Shown in pieces: positions 8,811 through 18,466 of a DNA stretch of 64,000 nucleotides. Under the pieces are notes generated by a model, which was not told the DNA's origin, searched no databases, and saw only the letters and a program-made list of their open reading frames with translations. The position numbers and the translations under genes are program-made. The DNA comes from Paenibacillus tarimensis (GTDB taxonomy: Bacteria > Bacillota > Bacilli > Paenibacillales > Paenibacillaceae). Position 1 is the first letter of the stretch, and each line of letters begins with the position of its first letter. Where the stretch lies: assembly GCF_021532315.1 (NCBI RefSeq), contig NZ_JAKGAO010000012.1, forward strand, positions 1 to 64,000, in the 5' to 3' direction.

Positions 8811-10139
8811 ATGGATACGGTAACCATGTCCCGGGCGCTGATGGGCTCATCGCTCGGCTTTCACATTATATTTGCAACGCTGGGTGTCGGCATTCCGTTC
8901 ATGATCCTGCTGGCTGAGCTCATCCATTATGTCAAGAAGGATGCGGACTTCGGTCTGATGGCAAAAAGATGGACGCGCGCGCAGGCTATTCTGCTTGGCG
9001 TCGCCATCCCGTCAGGTACGATCGTGGGCGTTATGCTGGCTCTGCTGTGGCCTGGTTTCATGGAGATTGTCGGCGAGGTCATCGCGCTTCCCTTCCAGAT
9101 CGAAATCTGGGCCTTCTTCCTTGAAGCCTTGTTCATGGCGATCTATGTATATGCCGCCGACCGGCTTACTCCCGTCATGAGAATCATCAGCGTCGGCTTC
9201 GTGGCGCTTGGCGCCAGCGCTTCCGCCGTCCTCATAACAGATGCGCATGCCTGGATGAACACGCCTAGGGGATTCCGGATTGAGAACGGTCAGATACTTG
9301 ACGTCAATCCATGGGCTGCGGTCTTTAATCCGAGTGTATGGACAACAGCCTCTCATGTCCTGCTGTCCGCTTATATGACCGGCGCATTCGCCGTTGTATC
9401 CATCGCGGCATATAAGCTGCTCCGCGGCCAGCGCGAGGAACGGGAGCGCAAATTCCATCAGAAGGCTTTGTTTCTTGCACTCTTCGTCGGGCTTGCCATG
9501 AGCCTTGGCACAGCCTTCAACGGGCATGCCACTGCCCAGATGCTCCATGAGTACCAGCCGGAGAAGCTCGCGGCGGCGGAAGGCTTGTTTGAGACGCAGG
9601 CTTATGCGCCGCTTGCGATCGGCGGCTGGGTCGATGGCGAGTCCCAGAGGATCATCGGAGCCATCCATCTCCCGGGCATGCTGAGCTTCCTGGCAGGCAA
9701 CCGACTGGACACCGTAGTGAAGGGCCTGAATGAATTCCCGCGTGAGCATTGGCCGCCTCTTCATGTGCATGTCCTCTTCAACCTGATGGTAGGCATCGGC
9801 AGCCTCCTGATCTTCATTGCGGTATTCGCGCTGTTCGTGCAGTGGCTCCGTAAAAGGCTGAACCCCTGGATGCTCCGCATGCTTGTCCCGACCGGCGGAC
9901 TGGCCATTCTTGGCATTGAGACCGGCTGGATCTTCAGCTGCACAGGCCGGCAGCCTTGGACAATCTATCATGTTCAATACACGCATGAGGCGGCAACAAC
10001 GGCGGATAACGTAGGAACCCTATTCTTCTTGTTCCTGTCCCTGTATCTATTCTTACTGGTAGTTACCGGCTTCTTCATGCGGCTGTATTTTCGGAAGTTC
10101 CCCGTTTCGGTGGATCTTCAGAAGGGAGAAATACTATGA
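8811..10139 (+). CDS. cydA: Cytochrome bd-type quinol oxidase subunit I
   Basis: This 442-residue integral membrane protein is subunit I of a bd-family terminal oxidase, which oxidises quinol and reduces oxygen to water. Heme-ligand regions near the N-terminus (SSLGFHIIFATLGVG) and the GRQPW motif (TGRQPWTIYHVQYT) are visible. The quinol loop is short, as in the cyanide-insensitive (CIO, YthA-like) branch. I chose ATG 8811, preceded by a G-rich AGGGGG about 10 bases away, because the product then begins with the conserved short N-terminus; the frame opens at 8754. It overlaps cydB by 4 bases. Confidence 0.92.
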   Translation: MDTVTMSRALMGSSLGFHIIFATLGVGIPFMILLAELIHYVKKDADFGLMAKRWTRAQAILLGVAIPSGTIVGVMLALLWPGFMEIVGEVIALPFQIEIWAFFLEALFMAIYVYAADRLTPVMRIISVGFVALGASASAVLITDAHAWMNTPRGFRIENGQILDVNPWAAVFNPSVWTTASHVLLSAYMTGAFAVVSIAAYKLLRGQREERERKFHQKALFLALFVGLAMSLGTAFNGHATAQMLHEYQPEKLAAAEGLFETQAYAPLAIGGWVDGESQRIIGAIHLPGMLSFLAGNRLDTVVKGLNEFPREHWPPLHVHVLFNLMVGIGSLLIFIAVFALFVQWLRKRLNPWMLRMLVPTGGLAILGIETGWIFSCTGRQPWTIYHVQYTHEAATTADNVGTLFFLFLSLYLFLLVVTGFFMRLYFRKFPVSVDLQKGEIL

Positions 10140-11161
10140 GCGACATGAATATCGCCATATCGCTCATCTGGTTCTTCCTGCTCCTCTATGCATTAGCCGG
10201 TTCGGTGGATATGGGGGCCGGCTTCTGGGCGCTGATCTATGGGCGCCAAAATGATACCCGGGCCGGACAGATTGCCAACCGCTTCCTCTCCCCCTCCTGG
10301 AAGGTGACTAACACTTTCCTGGTTCTGCTTGTCGTAGCGGTAATCGGCTTCTTCCCGCGCGGCGCCTTTGTGCTGGGGACCGCTTTGCTCGTACCGGTAA
10401 GCCTCGTTCTGATTCTGCTGACCCTGCGCAGCGCCTTCATGGTGTTTGCTTATACGTCACAGGAGTACACGATACCGCTGCTCTGGATTTCGGGTATTAC
10501 CGGCCTGCTCATACCCGGCCTGCTGATGACCGTACTGCCTGTCACGCTCGGCGGTTTCATCATAATGGAAGACGGGGCCCCCCACCTGCTGCTCGGCAAG
10601 GTGTTCACAAGCCCTACCGTCTATGCTTATGTCGGCTTCGGGATTGCATCCGAGCTGTATCTGTCCTCCCTCTTCCTCTCGGACTACGCGAGGGAAGCCG
10701 AGGATGAACAGACCTACCGCAAATACCGGGAGGCCGCAGCGGCGCTTGGTCCGATAGCCCTTGCCATGGGTGTGCTGGCGACCTATGCCATGCTGCCTGA
10801 AGCGGAATGGATCGTACTGAGGATGCGCGATAACTTAATCTGGTTTATCCTGTCATTCGCTGCATTTGTTGCCGCTTATCTCGCCCTGTGGAAGAGAAAC
10901 AGCAGGGGCAGCCGAGGCCTTCCGCGTGTGGCGGTGCTGTTCACGGCTGCCCAATATACGCTTGCAAGCATCGGTTACGGCAGCGCCCATCTGCCCTACC
11001 TGATCTATCCGTATCTCACAGTTGAAGAAGGGTTTACGAATCCCCTGATGTTCCGGTCACTGCTCATCGGGTATACGGTCAGCACCCTAGTATTGCTCCC
11101 GGTGTTCGTCTGGTTCTGGCGGCTGTTCCTGACCGACAAGCGTTATATTAAACCTGACTAA
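10136..11161 (+). CDS. cydB: Cytochrome bd-type quinol oxidase subunit II
   Basis: This 341-residue, roughly eight-helix membrane protein is the partner of subunit I in the bd-type oxidase. The N-terminus (LIWFFLLLYALAGSVDMGAG) is typical of CydB. Its ATG overlaps the subunit I stop by 4 bases (ATGA), with AAGGGAG just upstream, so the two are translationally coupled. No cydCD-type exporter genes follow, which fits the CIO/YthAB branch. The gene runs convergently into the tct operon. Confidence 0.93.
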   Translation: MSDMNIAISLIWFFLLLYALAGSVDMGAGFWALIYGRQNDTRAGQIANRFLSPSWKVTNTFLVLLVVAVIGFFPRGAFVLGTALLVPVSLVLILLTLRSAFMVFAYTSQEYTIPLLWISGITGLLIPGLLMTVLPVTLGGFIIMEDGAPHLLLGKVFTSPTVYAYVGFGIASELYLSSLFLSDYAREAEDEQTYRKYREAAAALGPIALAMGVLATYAMLPEAEWIVLRMRDNLIWFILSFAAFVAAYLALWKRNSRGSRGLPRVAVLFTAAQYTLASIGYGSAHLPYLIYPYLTVEEGFTNPLMFRSLLIGYTVSTLVLLPVFVWFWRLFLTDKRYIKPD

Positions 11162-11201
11162 GCAGCCTAGCCGTTAAGCCATAAATGCCGGCCGCCCAGG
11201 C

Positions 11202-11657
11202 CTAGGCGCCGAACAAGATTCCGACTGGAAGCGGCACGATGAACACGTACTTGAACAGAACGAAGAAGAATCCGCTTACGAGGATCGCAATGGCTCCAGC
11301 CTGCAGCAGACGCAGCGGCCGGCGGCTCTCCCGACCCCCGAGCAGGCTGATGAAGCTGAACATCATCAGTATGCTGGCGATCAGGAATCCTGACAGCCAT
11401 ATCAACCCCGCGTAGGCGGCTATTCCGGCAGCAGCAGCGGCCAACCGGCCTTTATTCGTCCCTTCCCACAACCCGCTTGCCGAAGGCTTAAGCAGACTAA
11501 ACACCAGATAGATCACACTTAATACACCAAGCAGAAGTCCGATGGAGCGGGGGAAGACAGCACTCATCTCGTTCAGCCCCGCTGTTTCCAGATAGACGAC
11601 CGCGCTGACAGCCAACAGGACGATTGCTGATAAGACATCCTTGTTCAGCAGTCTCAT
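11202..11657 (-). CDS. tctB: Tripartite tricarboxylate transporter small membrane subunit TctB
   Basis: This 151-residue protein has four predicted membrane helices and matches the TctB family by size, hydrophobicity and position. It is the small membrane subunit of a TTT importer and works with TctA and the TctC receptor. I chose ATG 11657, which overlaps the tctA stop by 4 bases and has AGGAGG 7 bases upstream; the longer frame starting at 11711 lies inside tctA. It is the last gene of the operon. Confidence 0.85.
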   Translation of the reverse strand: MRLLNKDVLSAIVLLAVSAVVYLETAGLNEMSAVFPRSIGLLLGVLSVIYLVFSLLKPSASGLWEGTNKGRLAAAAAGIAAYAGLIWLSGFLIASILMMFSFISLLGGRESRRPLRLLQAGAIAILVSGFFFVLFKYVFIVPLPVGILFGA

Positions 11658-13183
11658 TCCGCTTCCTCCTTTCCCTGTCTCTGACCGCTTCCGCGCCTGC
11701 TTCGCAGCCATTTATCGGCCAGCGGAACAGCAATGGACAGCGCGCACAGCACCATGAGCACTACCGACACCGGTCGCGTGAAGAAGAAAGCAAAGACATG
11801 ATCCTTCGCCTGACCGATGAGAATGGACTGGGTAAGACCAACCTCCGCGATCGGACCAAGAATAAGACCCAGCACGATCGGCGCGGGATGAAAGCCTAAT
11901 CTCGAGAGCAGATAAGCGGCCAGACCGATAATCACCATCATCACAACATCAGTGAAATTATTGCGGATCGCAAAAGCGCCAATCGTACTCAGGAAGATAA
12001 TAACGGGAATCAGCACATCCATCCGGATATTAATAATTCGCCCGATAGGCCCTGACAAGTACAGTCCCAGCACGATTAACAGAACATTCGCCAGCAGAAA
12101 AGCCCATAAGAATGTATAGACCAGGCCGGCCTGGGAAGTAAACAACCCGGGGCCGGGCGTAATGCCGTGGATCATCAGGGCGCCCATCATGATCGCCGCA
12201 GGAGGAGCGCCGGGTATGCCCAGCGACAGCAGCGGCACCAGTGATCCGCCAACCTCTGCATTGTTCGCGGACTCTGAAGCGGCAACGCCTTCATAGCTGC
12301 CTTTTCCGAATGCCTTCTTATCCTTCGAAAATTTCACCGCCGCATCATACGAAATAATAGAGGCCACATTCCCTCCAGCTCCCGGTATAATGCCGACGAT
12401 GACCCCAATGACAGACGAGCGCAGCAAGAGGAACGGCCGGCGGATCAGCCGGTTCCACATCTGCGCGACGACACCCTTTTCCTTCCGGTATGCGATGCGT
12501 TCTCCTGTAATCCGGTTCTCCACTATCCGCAGCACCTCGGGTATACAGAAGAAGGCGATCAGTACAACGGTCAGCTCCAGTCCTGCAACCAGCGGAGCAA
12601 GCCCGAAGGTGAACCTGCTCTCTCCGCCGATCGGGGCAATCCCGATTGTGCCGAGCAAGAGACCCAGGCAGCCGCCAATCAGCCCTTTCAGCATGGAGCC
12701 GCTTGATAAGGTGGCGATCATGCTGAGGCCAAGCATCGCGACCCAGAAGTACTCCGGCGGACCGAAAGCGAGCGACAGGCTCGAGAGCAGCGGGGTCAGG
12801 AAGAGCAGCGCCAGCGCCCCGATAATCCCGCCTATTCCAGACGCAAGGACTGCTGTGACTATCGCATGATGCGGTTTGCCAGACCTTGCCATCGGATAGC
12901 CGTCGAAGGTTGTAGCGATAGCTGAAGGCGTGCCTGGCGTATTGATCAGAATAGCGGATATGCAGCCCCCGAACATACCGCCGATATATAAGCCACCCAT
13001 CGCGATCAGCGAGGTATCCGCCGGAAGCGAGAAGGTGAAGGGCAGCAGCAGTGCCAGCGCCATCGTTACCGTAAGCCCGGGTAGCGCGCCAACAATAATG
13101 CCGGCAATGAGGCTGGCAACCAGAAGAAGCAAGTTAAGCGGGTTGGACAACACCTCAATCACAACAGGTATATAATCGGTCAA
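11654..13183 (-). CDS. tctA: Tripartite tricarboxylate transporter large membrane subunit TctA
   Basis: This 509-residue protein has about 11-12 membrane helices. It carries the glycine-rich TctA signatures GALPGLTVTMALALLLPFTF near the N-terminus and GIIPGAGGNVASIISYD in the middle. It is the channel subunit of a secondary importer for carboxylates, driven by an ion gradient. The start is TTG at 13183 with GGAGGG 7 bases upstream; no better ATG is nearby. It lies between tctC and tctB. Operon order C-A-B differs from the classical C-B-A. Confidence 0.95.
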   Translation of the reverse strand: MTDYIPVVIEVLSNPLNLLLLVASLIAGIIVGALPGLTVTMALALLLPFTFSLPADTSLIAMGGLYIGGMFGGCISAILINTPGTPSAIATTFDGYPMARSGKPHHAIVTAVLASGIGGIIGALALLFLTPLLSSLSLAFGPPEYFWVAMLGLSMIATLSSGSMLKGLIGGCLGLLLGTIGIAPIGGESRFTFGLAPLVAGLELTVVLIAFFCIPEVLRIVENRITGERIAYRKEKGVVAQMWNRLIRRPFLLLRSSVIGVIVGIIPGAGGNVASIISYDAAVKFSKDKKAFGKGSYEGVAASESANNAEVGGSLVPLLSLGIPGAPPAAIMMGALMIHGITPGPGLFTSQAGLVYTFLWAFLLANVLLIVLGLYLSGPIGRIINIRMDVLIPVIIFLSTIGAFAIRNNFTDVVMMVIIGLAAYLLSRLGFHPAPIVLGLILGPIAEVGLTQSILIGQAKDHVFAFFFTRPVSVVLMVLCALSIAVPLADKWLRSRRGSGQRQGKEEAE

Positions 13184-13209
13184 ATCAATCCCTCCGCTGC
13201 CTGAATAGG

Positions 13210-14202
13210 TTAAGGTCGTAGCTCTGCTACAAGGGGCTCATATTCCGCTTTCAGCTGCTTAATATAAGCTTTCGACTCTGCGGCACCCATCGCTTTGGGC
13301 TCGAAGCCTTCTGCTGTCATCTGGCGGATAACCTCCGGATCGGCTGCGATCTTAAGGAACGCCTTCTCCAGCTCTTGAACAACTTTCTCAGGAGTACCCT
13401 GCGGCACGGCAACCCCTCTGTCGATGCCTGCGATCAGATCAACCCCCTGCTCTATGAAGGTCGGGGTGTCCGGCAGAGCAGTGAATCGTTCGGCTGATCC
13501 GATCGCAATGAGCCGGAATTCATCCTTATACGAAACAAGATCATTGGAATTCCCCCACAGCAGATCCGTGTTGCCGCCAAGGAAGCTCTGCATTGCAGCC
13601 GCAGCCCCAGTGAAGGGTATATACTGAATCGCAGCTTCCAGCTTCTCTTCGAACAGGAGGTGAGTCATATGATGACCCGTATACGTACCTACGCCTGCCG
13701 CTGTAAGGGCTCCAGGCTTATCCTTCGCCATCCGGATCAGATCCTCCAGCGACTGAATGCTGCTGTCCTTGCGCACCGCAAGCCCGACAGGCGTTGATTG
13801 AAAAATCGCCACAGGCTCCAGCTGCTCCGTCTTGTATCCTGCATCCCTCTGCAGCAGCGGCTGCAGGATAATATGAGGCACGTTAATCCCTGCCATAAAA
13901 TAACCGTCCGGCTTTTTGCCCGCAAGCTCGGTCCACCCTACTGCCCCGCCTCCGCCAATCTTATAAGTTATAACAATTGATGTGCCCAGAATACGTTCCA
14001 GATGGGGCTGCTGCCGCCTGGCCTCCAGATCGGACTGCCCCCCTGGATCGAACGGAATACTGTAGGTGATGGGATGCTTGGGGTAGCCTTTCGTATCCCC
14101 TTCCTTTCCCTCTGCTGCTGGTCCGCTCCCCGCCGAGCATCCCGCAAGCCCGGTCAGCAGAACAGCCAGCAGCATAATTGCTGCCAGTTTCATTTTTCGC
14201 AA
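13210..14202 (-). CDS. tctC: TctC/Bug-family solute-binding lipoprotein
   Basis: This is the extracytoplasmic receptor of the TTT system, about 330 residues. A short basic N-terminus, a hydrophobic core and a lipobox (LTGLAGC) show it is lipid-anchored. The rest has the Bug-family two-lobed pattern, with YPKHPITYSIPFDPGGQSD at the first ligand loop. I prefer TTG 14202, 8 bases after GGAGGG; the TTG at 14208 is too close to that site. Bug receptors bind carboxylates such as citrate or aromatic acids; the ligand here is unknown. No TctDE two-component pair is adjacent. Confidence 0.9.
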   Translation of the reverse strand: MRKMKLAAIMLLAVLLTGLAGCSAGSGPAAEGKEGDTKGYPKHPITYSIPFDPGGQSDLEARRQQPHLERILGTSIVITYKIGGGGAVGWTELAGKKPDGYFMAGINVPHIILQPLLQRDAGYKTEQLEPVAIFQSTPVGLAVRKDSSIQSLEDLIRMAKDKPGALTAAGVGTYTGHHMTHLLFEEKLEAAIQYIPFTGAAAAMQSFLGGNTDLLWGNSNDLVSYKDEFRLIAIGSAERFTALPDTPTFIEQGVDLIAGIDRGVAVPQGTPEKVVQELEKAFLKIAADPEVIRQMTAEGFEPKAMGAAESKAYIKQLKAEYEPLVAELRP

Positions 14203-14287
14203 CTTCAATCCCTCCGCTTCATGACAGTCCTACTACAGCATACGCAGAACACCGTGACATTCCACTATAGCCTGATAATTTAATCAA

Positions 14288-14331
14288 TAAAACAAAAGAG
14301 AAGCCCATCCCATAGCGGGATAAGGCTTCTC
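14288..14331 (-). terminator. Terminator after the pectate lyase gene
   Basis: An 8-base-pair stem (arms 14298-14305 and 14324-14331) is followed on the minus strand by TTTTGTTTTATT. It separates the pectate lyase from the downstream tct operon. Confidence 0.8.
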
Positions 14332-14426
14332 CAGTTTACTGGCCGAAGGCTTCTGTGCATGTTGCTGTGCGGAGCTCAGAATCGTAAAGTCATGAAGCAC
14401 TTGCAGCTTGTTGTCCTGCCGCCTTC

Positions 14427-15485
14427 TTAACTTGCCTGCAGTTTTCCTGCACCTGCCCGTGCGAGCACCTTACTCTTCACATTATCCACCGCATCAAGGC
14501 TGTACGCGTACGGCGGCGTGTAGCTGACCGTAGATGTAGTCGGCATGCTGCCTGTACTGTCCACGAACAGGTTGTTACGGACATCCCAGTAACCAGTTTG
14601 ACTGCTGTCCTGCGACGTGATCGGATTGTTGGCCTTCTCAAACACATTATGCTCAATCCTGAGCTTCGCGCCCATCCTCGAGTTAATGCCTGAGCCCAGC
14701 ACATTAGCGTAATAGTTATTATAGATATGACCCTGTCCGTGACGGTAGCTCGGCAGACGGGAATTCACATTCTCCAGCCGGTTGTGGTGCATCGTAATTT
14801 TGCGGTCATAGCTGTCTCCGTCTGAGGAGCCGACCAGCATCGTTTTCCAGCTGTCATGCAGATAGTTATAAGAGAACGTGATATACTCCGCACCTGACCC
14901 TTTCACATCGAATAGGCCGTCATAGTAGTCCTTATCCGAATCCAGCGTGTTATACAGCTCGTTATGATCCACCCAGATATTCGACGCCGGTCCTTCGATA
15001 GAGATCGCGTCCTTATCGCCGATATTGACATGATGAATCTTGAGATTCCGGATAATAATATTGCTGGCGCGCCATACTTTAATGCCAATTCCGTTGAACT
15101 CTGCTCCGCTTCCCGCTCCGATGATCGAGACATCCGACACATCCTTGACATTAATCTTATTATCAATCGAATTAGACGGTGTGATTACGCCTGTAACATA
15201 AATCGTCAAGGGAACAGCAGAGCTCTTCTTCGCTTTCAGCGCAGCCTCCAGCTCGGCTCCGGTCGAGACCGTGATTTCGTCACCGCCTGCTCCGCCAGTC
15301 GTCCCTCCGTTCATTGTGGCAAAGCCGGTTAAGCCCTTATCCGGATCGTATAAACTGTCCACTTTATAGGCGGAGACACTCTGCTGCGAGCCTTCTCCAG
15401 ACTCCGTCAGCTTGGCCCATGCGGCAGACGGCAGCAGAGATACGAGCAGCACACCGGCTGCAATCGCTTTCAAAGATTTCTTCAT
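14427..15485 (-). CDS. Secreted pectate lyase, polysaccharide lyase family 1
   Basis: This 352-residue protein has a Sec signal peptide ending near PSAAWA and a right-handed beta-helix typical of PL1. Family motifs are visible: [10 protein letters not shown], the calcium-site region [11 protein letters not shown] and the RLPSYRHG stretch with the catalytic arginine. It would cleave polygalacturonate outside the cell by calcium-dependent beta-elimination. ATG 15485 follows GGGAG by 8 bases; a GTG three codons upstream is too close. It is a single-gene unit with its own terminator, and a cre site lies about 50 bases upstream of the start, so glucose repression through CcpA is likely. Confidence 0.93.
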   Translation of the reverse strand: MKKSLKAIAAGVLLVSLLPSAAWAKLTESGEGSQQSVSAYKVDSLYDPDKGLTGFATMNGGTTGGAGGDEITVSTGAELEAALKAKKSSAVPLTIYVTGVITPSNSIDNKINVKDVSDVSIIGAGSGAEFNGIGIKVWRASNIIIRNLKIHHVNIGDKDAISIEGPASNIWVDHNELYNTLDSDKDYYDGLFDVKGSGAEYITFSYNYLHDSWKTMLVGSSDGDSYDRKITMHHNRLENVNSRLPSYRHGQGHIYNNYYANVLGSGINSRMGAKLRIEHNVFEKANNPITSQDSSQTGYWDVRNNLFVDSTGSMPTTSTVSYTPPYAYSLDAVDNVKSKVLARAGAGKLQAS

Positions 15486-15537
15486 TACATACACTCCCTT
15501 TCAAAATTATAGTTGTGTACGACGGATGACCGACACA

Positions 15538-15552
15538 TTGTAAGCGTTATCA
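15538..15552 (-). promoter_or_regulatory. cre site (CcpA operator) for pectate lyase
   Basis: TTGTAAGCGTTATCA matches every defined position of the cre consensus WTGNAANCGNWNNCW. It lies 53-67 bases upstream of the pectate lyase start and directly beside a TATAAT-like box, where bound CcpA would block transcription. Confidence 0.75.
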
Positions 15553-15767
15553 ATTATAAAGCTGGCTCAACCTCCTTTCCGTCCGGTTGGTAACTTTCAT
15601 CCTGCAAGCAGGATAGCTTCAGTTTAACCGAACCTATTCAATATTAGTATGGGGTAAGAGTACCCATTCCGAACGATAACCGGGACAGCTGATGAACCAA
15701 CAGGCTTGTTTGGGGTTAAGGCGCTGTCGACAATTATCAGGCCTTGGCTGAATATCGTGTGTTCAAA

Positions 15768-15792
15768 GGAAAAAAGCCGCATAATGCGGCTT
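15768..15792 (-). terminator. Terminator after the 101-residue hypothetical gene
   Basis: The arms AAGCCGC (15774-15780) and GCGGCTT (15786-15792) form a hairpin, followed on the minus strand by TTTTTTCC. Confidence 0.8.
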
Positions 15793-15817
15793 GGGTGCTG
15801 GTACTGCTCTGTTACAA

Positions 15818-16123
15818 TCAGGTTGGCTGTCCGACATCATGCAGACCGACGATAAGGGTTGTCGGCTTTAGAATAATCGTGCCGCCCTGCGGCCTGGTAC
15901 GCAGATCATACTCAACGCTGATGATCTCGATCCGTTCTACCTCATCGGTCCGCGTATCGTATACGACTTCAAATTCACGCAGTCCGATCTTGGGAACTAC
16001 TACAAGACCGCCGATCTGGAAAGGAAAGGTGGTCGTACCATAGGTAAAAAGCACGGTCAAGATAGGTTCATTGTTTATATCCTTTATTTCTACCTGCTGA
16101 ATCACCTTATAGCTGTCACTCAT
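15818..16123 (-). CDS. Hypothetical 101-residue beta-rich protein
   Basis: I do not recognise this protein. It starts MSDSYK at ATG 16123, with GGGAGGA about 6 bases upstream. It appears soluble, beta-rich and without a signal peptide or membrane helix. Alternating hydrophobic stretches (PILTVLFTYGTTTFPFQIGG) suggest a small barrel or sandwich. It is a single-gene unit bounded by its own terminator and lies between the pectate lyase and a P450. The strong ribosome site and terminator support it as real. Confidence 0.7.
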   Translation of the reverse strand: MSDSYKVIQQVEIKDINNEPILTVLFTYGTTTFPFQIGGLVVVPKIGLREFEVVYDTRTDEVERIEIISVEYDLRTRPQGGTIILKPTTLIVGLHDVGQPT

Positions 16124-16235
16124 CTGATGTCCTCCCTTGTATTTTATCCCTAAATAGTGTGCGGCTCCCACATTGGTGCGAAGTCAGCCCTATCTATACT
16201 ATCGGCAGGGAGGGTGCTTTTTCGAAGATGATTCG

Positions 16236-16270
16236 CATAAAAAAGCCCGGTCTGTTGTAAGGACCAGGCT
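16236..16270 (-). terminator. Terminator after the CYP152 gene
   Basis: AGCCTGGTCC and its near-complement AGACCGGGCT form an imperfect stem, followed on the minus strand by TTTTTT. It lies just below the CYP152 stop. Confidence 0.75.
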
Positions 16271-16295
16271 GACAGGATTAAATCTGCTGATCGAA

Positions 16296-17555
16296 TCAGC
16301 TGCGCGGCTTGACCTGCTCAATGATAAAACCGCTCTCAGGAAGCGAAGGCATGCGGACCAGACTGACGCTCAGGTCCTGATCATCCGGCACGTTGTATTC
16401 CACTTCATTCGCGAGCAGATCGAATGTCACCTTAAGGGCTTCAATAGTAACCCCTTCACCCGGGCACCGGTGGCCCGTATACGCATCACCGCCGCCCTGC
16501 GGGATGAAGTCAAATGGACTGCCGGCCCACTCCTTGAAGCGTTCGGGCTTGAATTCATTCGGGTTCTCCCACACACGTTCGTCATGGTTCGTACCATACA
16601 GATCCAGAAGCACGAGATCCCCTTCTTCAAACTCATGTCCGGCCCAAGTAAAATCACTATTCACCCGGGCGCCCAGGAATGGACCGAACGGATAGAAGCG
16701 GCGCACCTCCTGCACGAACTGTTCCTTGTATGCCTCGTCTCCGGTCCGCAGGTTAAGCAGTGTCTCCGGATAATCATGCATCGCAAGCGCGCCGAACGCG
16801 ATGAATGTGGCGTTGGCTACAATCGGCCTAAGCACATTGATCAGTTCGATTGACGCCATCTCCGTGTCCAGCATATTCCCTTCCAGGTCGCGGTGCGAGG
16901 CAATCGCATGTAGAGCCGTTCCTTCCTCGGCCGTCAGCTTCCCCTCCCGTACCTGTCCGATGATCTCACGAATCCAGGCCTCCGCTCTTCTCCTCGCGCG
17001 CCTGCCGTTCCAGTGCCGCATTCCGACTGCACCGAAGGCATCCACCATATCGCCAAAATCCTTCGCACGCTCACGCACTTCCTCTTCCTTCAGCGGAACC
17101 CCTGACCAGGCGCAGGCCGCCCGGCAGAGCACATCTTGAGCTTCCTCGAAAAGCACCACCCTTCCCTGCTTCCAGGCACCGAACTTGTGCTGCCATTCTT
17201 GTCTGATGAGTATCTTTAGAAGCTCCACGCGAGCCGGATTCATCAGGGACATGAAGAGCAGCTTGCGGTGCTGATGAGCCTTGCCATCCATGGTCTGGAT
17301 TGCATTCTGGCCAAAGAGAGTCTTCTGAATGCGCTTGGGAGCTGCGCCCTTACGCTGAAACCGCTCCGGATCATAGAACAGCTTCGCTGACTCCGGTCCC
17401 TTCATGCAGACAACCTTCTCGCCAAGCAGACGGGTTTGAAACAGATCCGAATCCAATTCACGGCAGCGGTTCGTTATGAACAGATAGCCCTCGTTGAGCA
17501 GGGCTAGAGAGCTGTCCAGTGTTTTCTCATGCGGGATCGATTGATTTGCCGGCAT
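16296..17555 (-). CDS. CYP152-type fatty-acid hydroxylase peroxygenase
   Basis: This 419-residue P450 belongs to the CYP152 peroxygenase family (B. subtilis CypC/YbdT type). Such enzymes use hydrogen peroxide to hydroxylate long-chain fatty acids at the alpha or beta carbon and need no reductase. Family marks are LRPIVANATFIAF, whose arginine salt-bridges the fatty-acid carboxylate and where a proline replaces the usual I-helix threonine pair. The others are the heme loop GGGDAYTGHRCPGEG and a conserved TLFGQNAIQTMDG near the N-terminus. The ATG follows AGGAGG by 10 bases. It is a monocistronic unit with its own terminator. Confidence 0.93.
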   Translation of the reverse strand: MPANQSIPHEKTLDSSLALLNEGYLFITNRCRELDSDLFQTRLLGEKVVCMKGPESAKLFYDPERFQRKGAAPKRIQKTLFGQNAIQTMDGKAHQHRKLLFMSLMNPARVELLKILIRQEWQHKFGAWKQGRVVLFEEAQDVLCRAACAWSGVPLKEEEVRERAKDFGDMVDAFGAVGMRHWNGRRARRRAEAWIREIIGQVREGKLTAEEGTALHAIASHRDLEGNMLDTEMASIELINVLRPIVANATFIAFGALAMHDYPETLLNLRTGDEAYKEQFVQEVRRFYPFGPFLGARVNSDFTWAGHEFEEGDLVLLDLYGTNHDERVWENPNEFKPERFKEWAGSPFDFIPQGGGDAYTGHRCPGEGVTIEALKVTFDLLANEVEYNVPDDQDLSVSLVRMPSLPESGFIIEQVKPRS

Positions 17556-17743
17556 CTGTGCAGTTCCTCCTTATCTACTTATGATTCATTAGTTCGAGCA
17601 TCTATGTATGAAGAAACCAGCTGATACCATATATTACCCGGCCAAGGCAGCAGACAAACGATATCTTGGCTTGATGGAAATCCGCATAAATCAGCTAAAT
17701 AAGGGGAAGTTAGGAGGAGCATAGAACCTTAAGGCAGGAGTGA

Positions 17744-18313
17744 ATGTATGTGGAAACGACACGCCAGGAATTATTTGAGAAGCTGGTAGCCCTGCACGAG
17801 AAATTATCACAGGATTCCATCCACTACTGGAAGCTGTATTCCGGTTTTAACACCTGGCAGTTCTGGGCTTGTCTCGCCATCATGGTGGGACCGATCATTG
17901 TTATCTACTTTACAATCGACAGGCGCAGAATTTTCCATATTGGCTTCTTCGGATTTGCGGTACATGTTCTGTTTGCTTATTTTGATGCTTCCGGCATTCG
18001 CTATGGCCTCTGGGGATATCCGTATCAGGTACTCCCGTTTTTGCCAAGCTTATCCCTGGATGCTGCCATCATCCCGGTAGCCATCATGCTGGTCTATCAG
18101 TGGACAGTGAAGCATAGCAAGAATTTTTACCTGTACGCTTTTCTAACTGCTATTGCCTTTGGCTTTGCTTTCAAGCCGCTGCTTGTGTCGCTGAACCTGT
18201 TCGAGATGTATAAATGGGTTAACTATCCGTTCATCTTCCTGATATATTTGGTCTTGTTCGTGCTGGCCTACTGGTTGACCCGGCTGTTCCTCCGCATGAA
18301 GCGGGAAATATAA
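17744..18313 (+). CDS. CBO0543-like integral membrane protein
   Basis: This is a 189-residue protein with about five hydrophobic helices after a hydrophilic N-terminus of about 35 residues. Size, the YGLWGYPYQVLPFLPS stretch and the helix pattern recall the CBO0543 membrane-protein family of Firmicutes, whose function is unknown. GGAG lies 3 bases before ATG 17744 and 9 before GTG 17750, so GTG 17750 may be the true start. It is divergent from the CYP152 gene and stands alone. Confidence 0.7.
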   Translation: MYVETTRQELFEKLVALHEKLSQDSIHYWKLYSGFNTWQFWACLAIMVGPIIVIYFTIDRRRIFHIGFFGFAVHVLFAYFDASGIRYGLWGYPYQVLPFLPSLSLDAAIIPVAIMLVYQWTVKHSKNFYLYAFLTAIAFGFAFKPLLVSLNLFEMYKWVNYPFIFLIYLVLFVLAYWLTRLFLRMKREI

Positions 18314-18466
18314 GCAAGGATCATCTAAGCTGCGGACATAACAAGATGAAGGGAGAAAACGTTCCTTTATGTTGTATTTCAGTGCGGCTGTATATTCCTC
18401 CCAACTTAAGCTTCGTGGCAGAAGAGCATTCGGGGGTCTGTCAAGAATTCTGTGTAAACTCTAGAT

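Larger units (their letters stand above)
15486..15817. other. Intergenic region upstream of the pectate lyase
   Basis: This 330-base stretch holds no credible gene. It contains the cre site at 15538-15552, AT-rich promoter-like sequence including TATAAT on the minus strand, and the terminator of the next gene at 15768-15792. An interrupted inverted repeat (CATCCTGCAAGCAGGAT) lies at about 15599-15615; its role is unknown. Confidence 0.5.

Noticed and set aside
9012-9986. A 324-codon open frame on the minus strand
   Set aside because: It is the antisense shadow of cydA, with unusual composition and no family motif.
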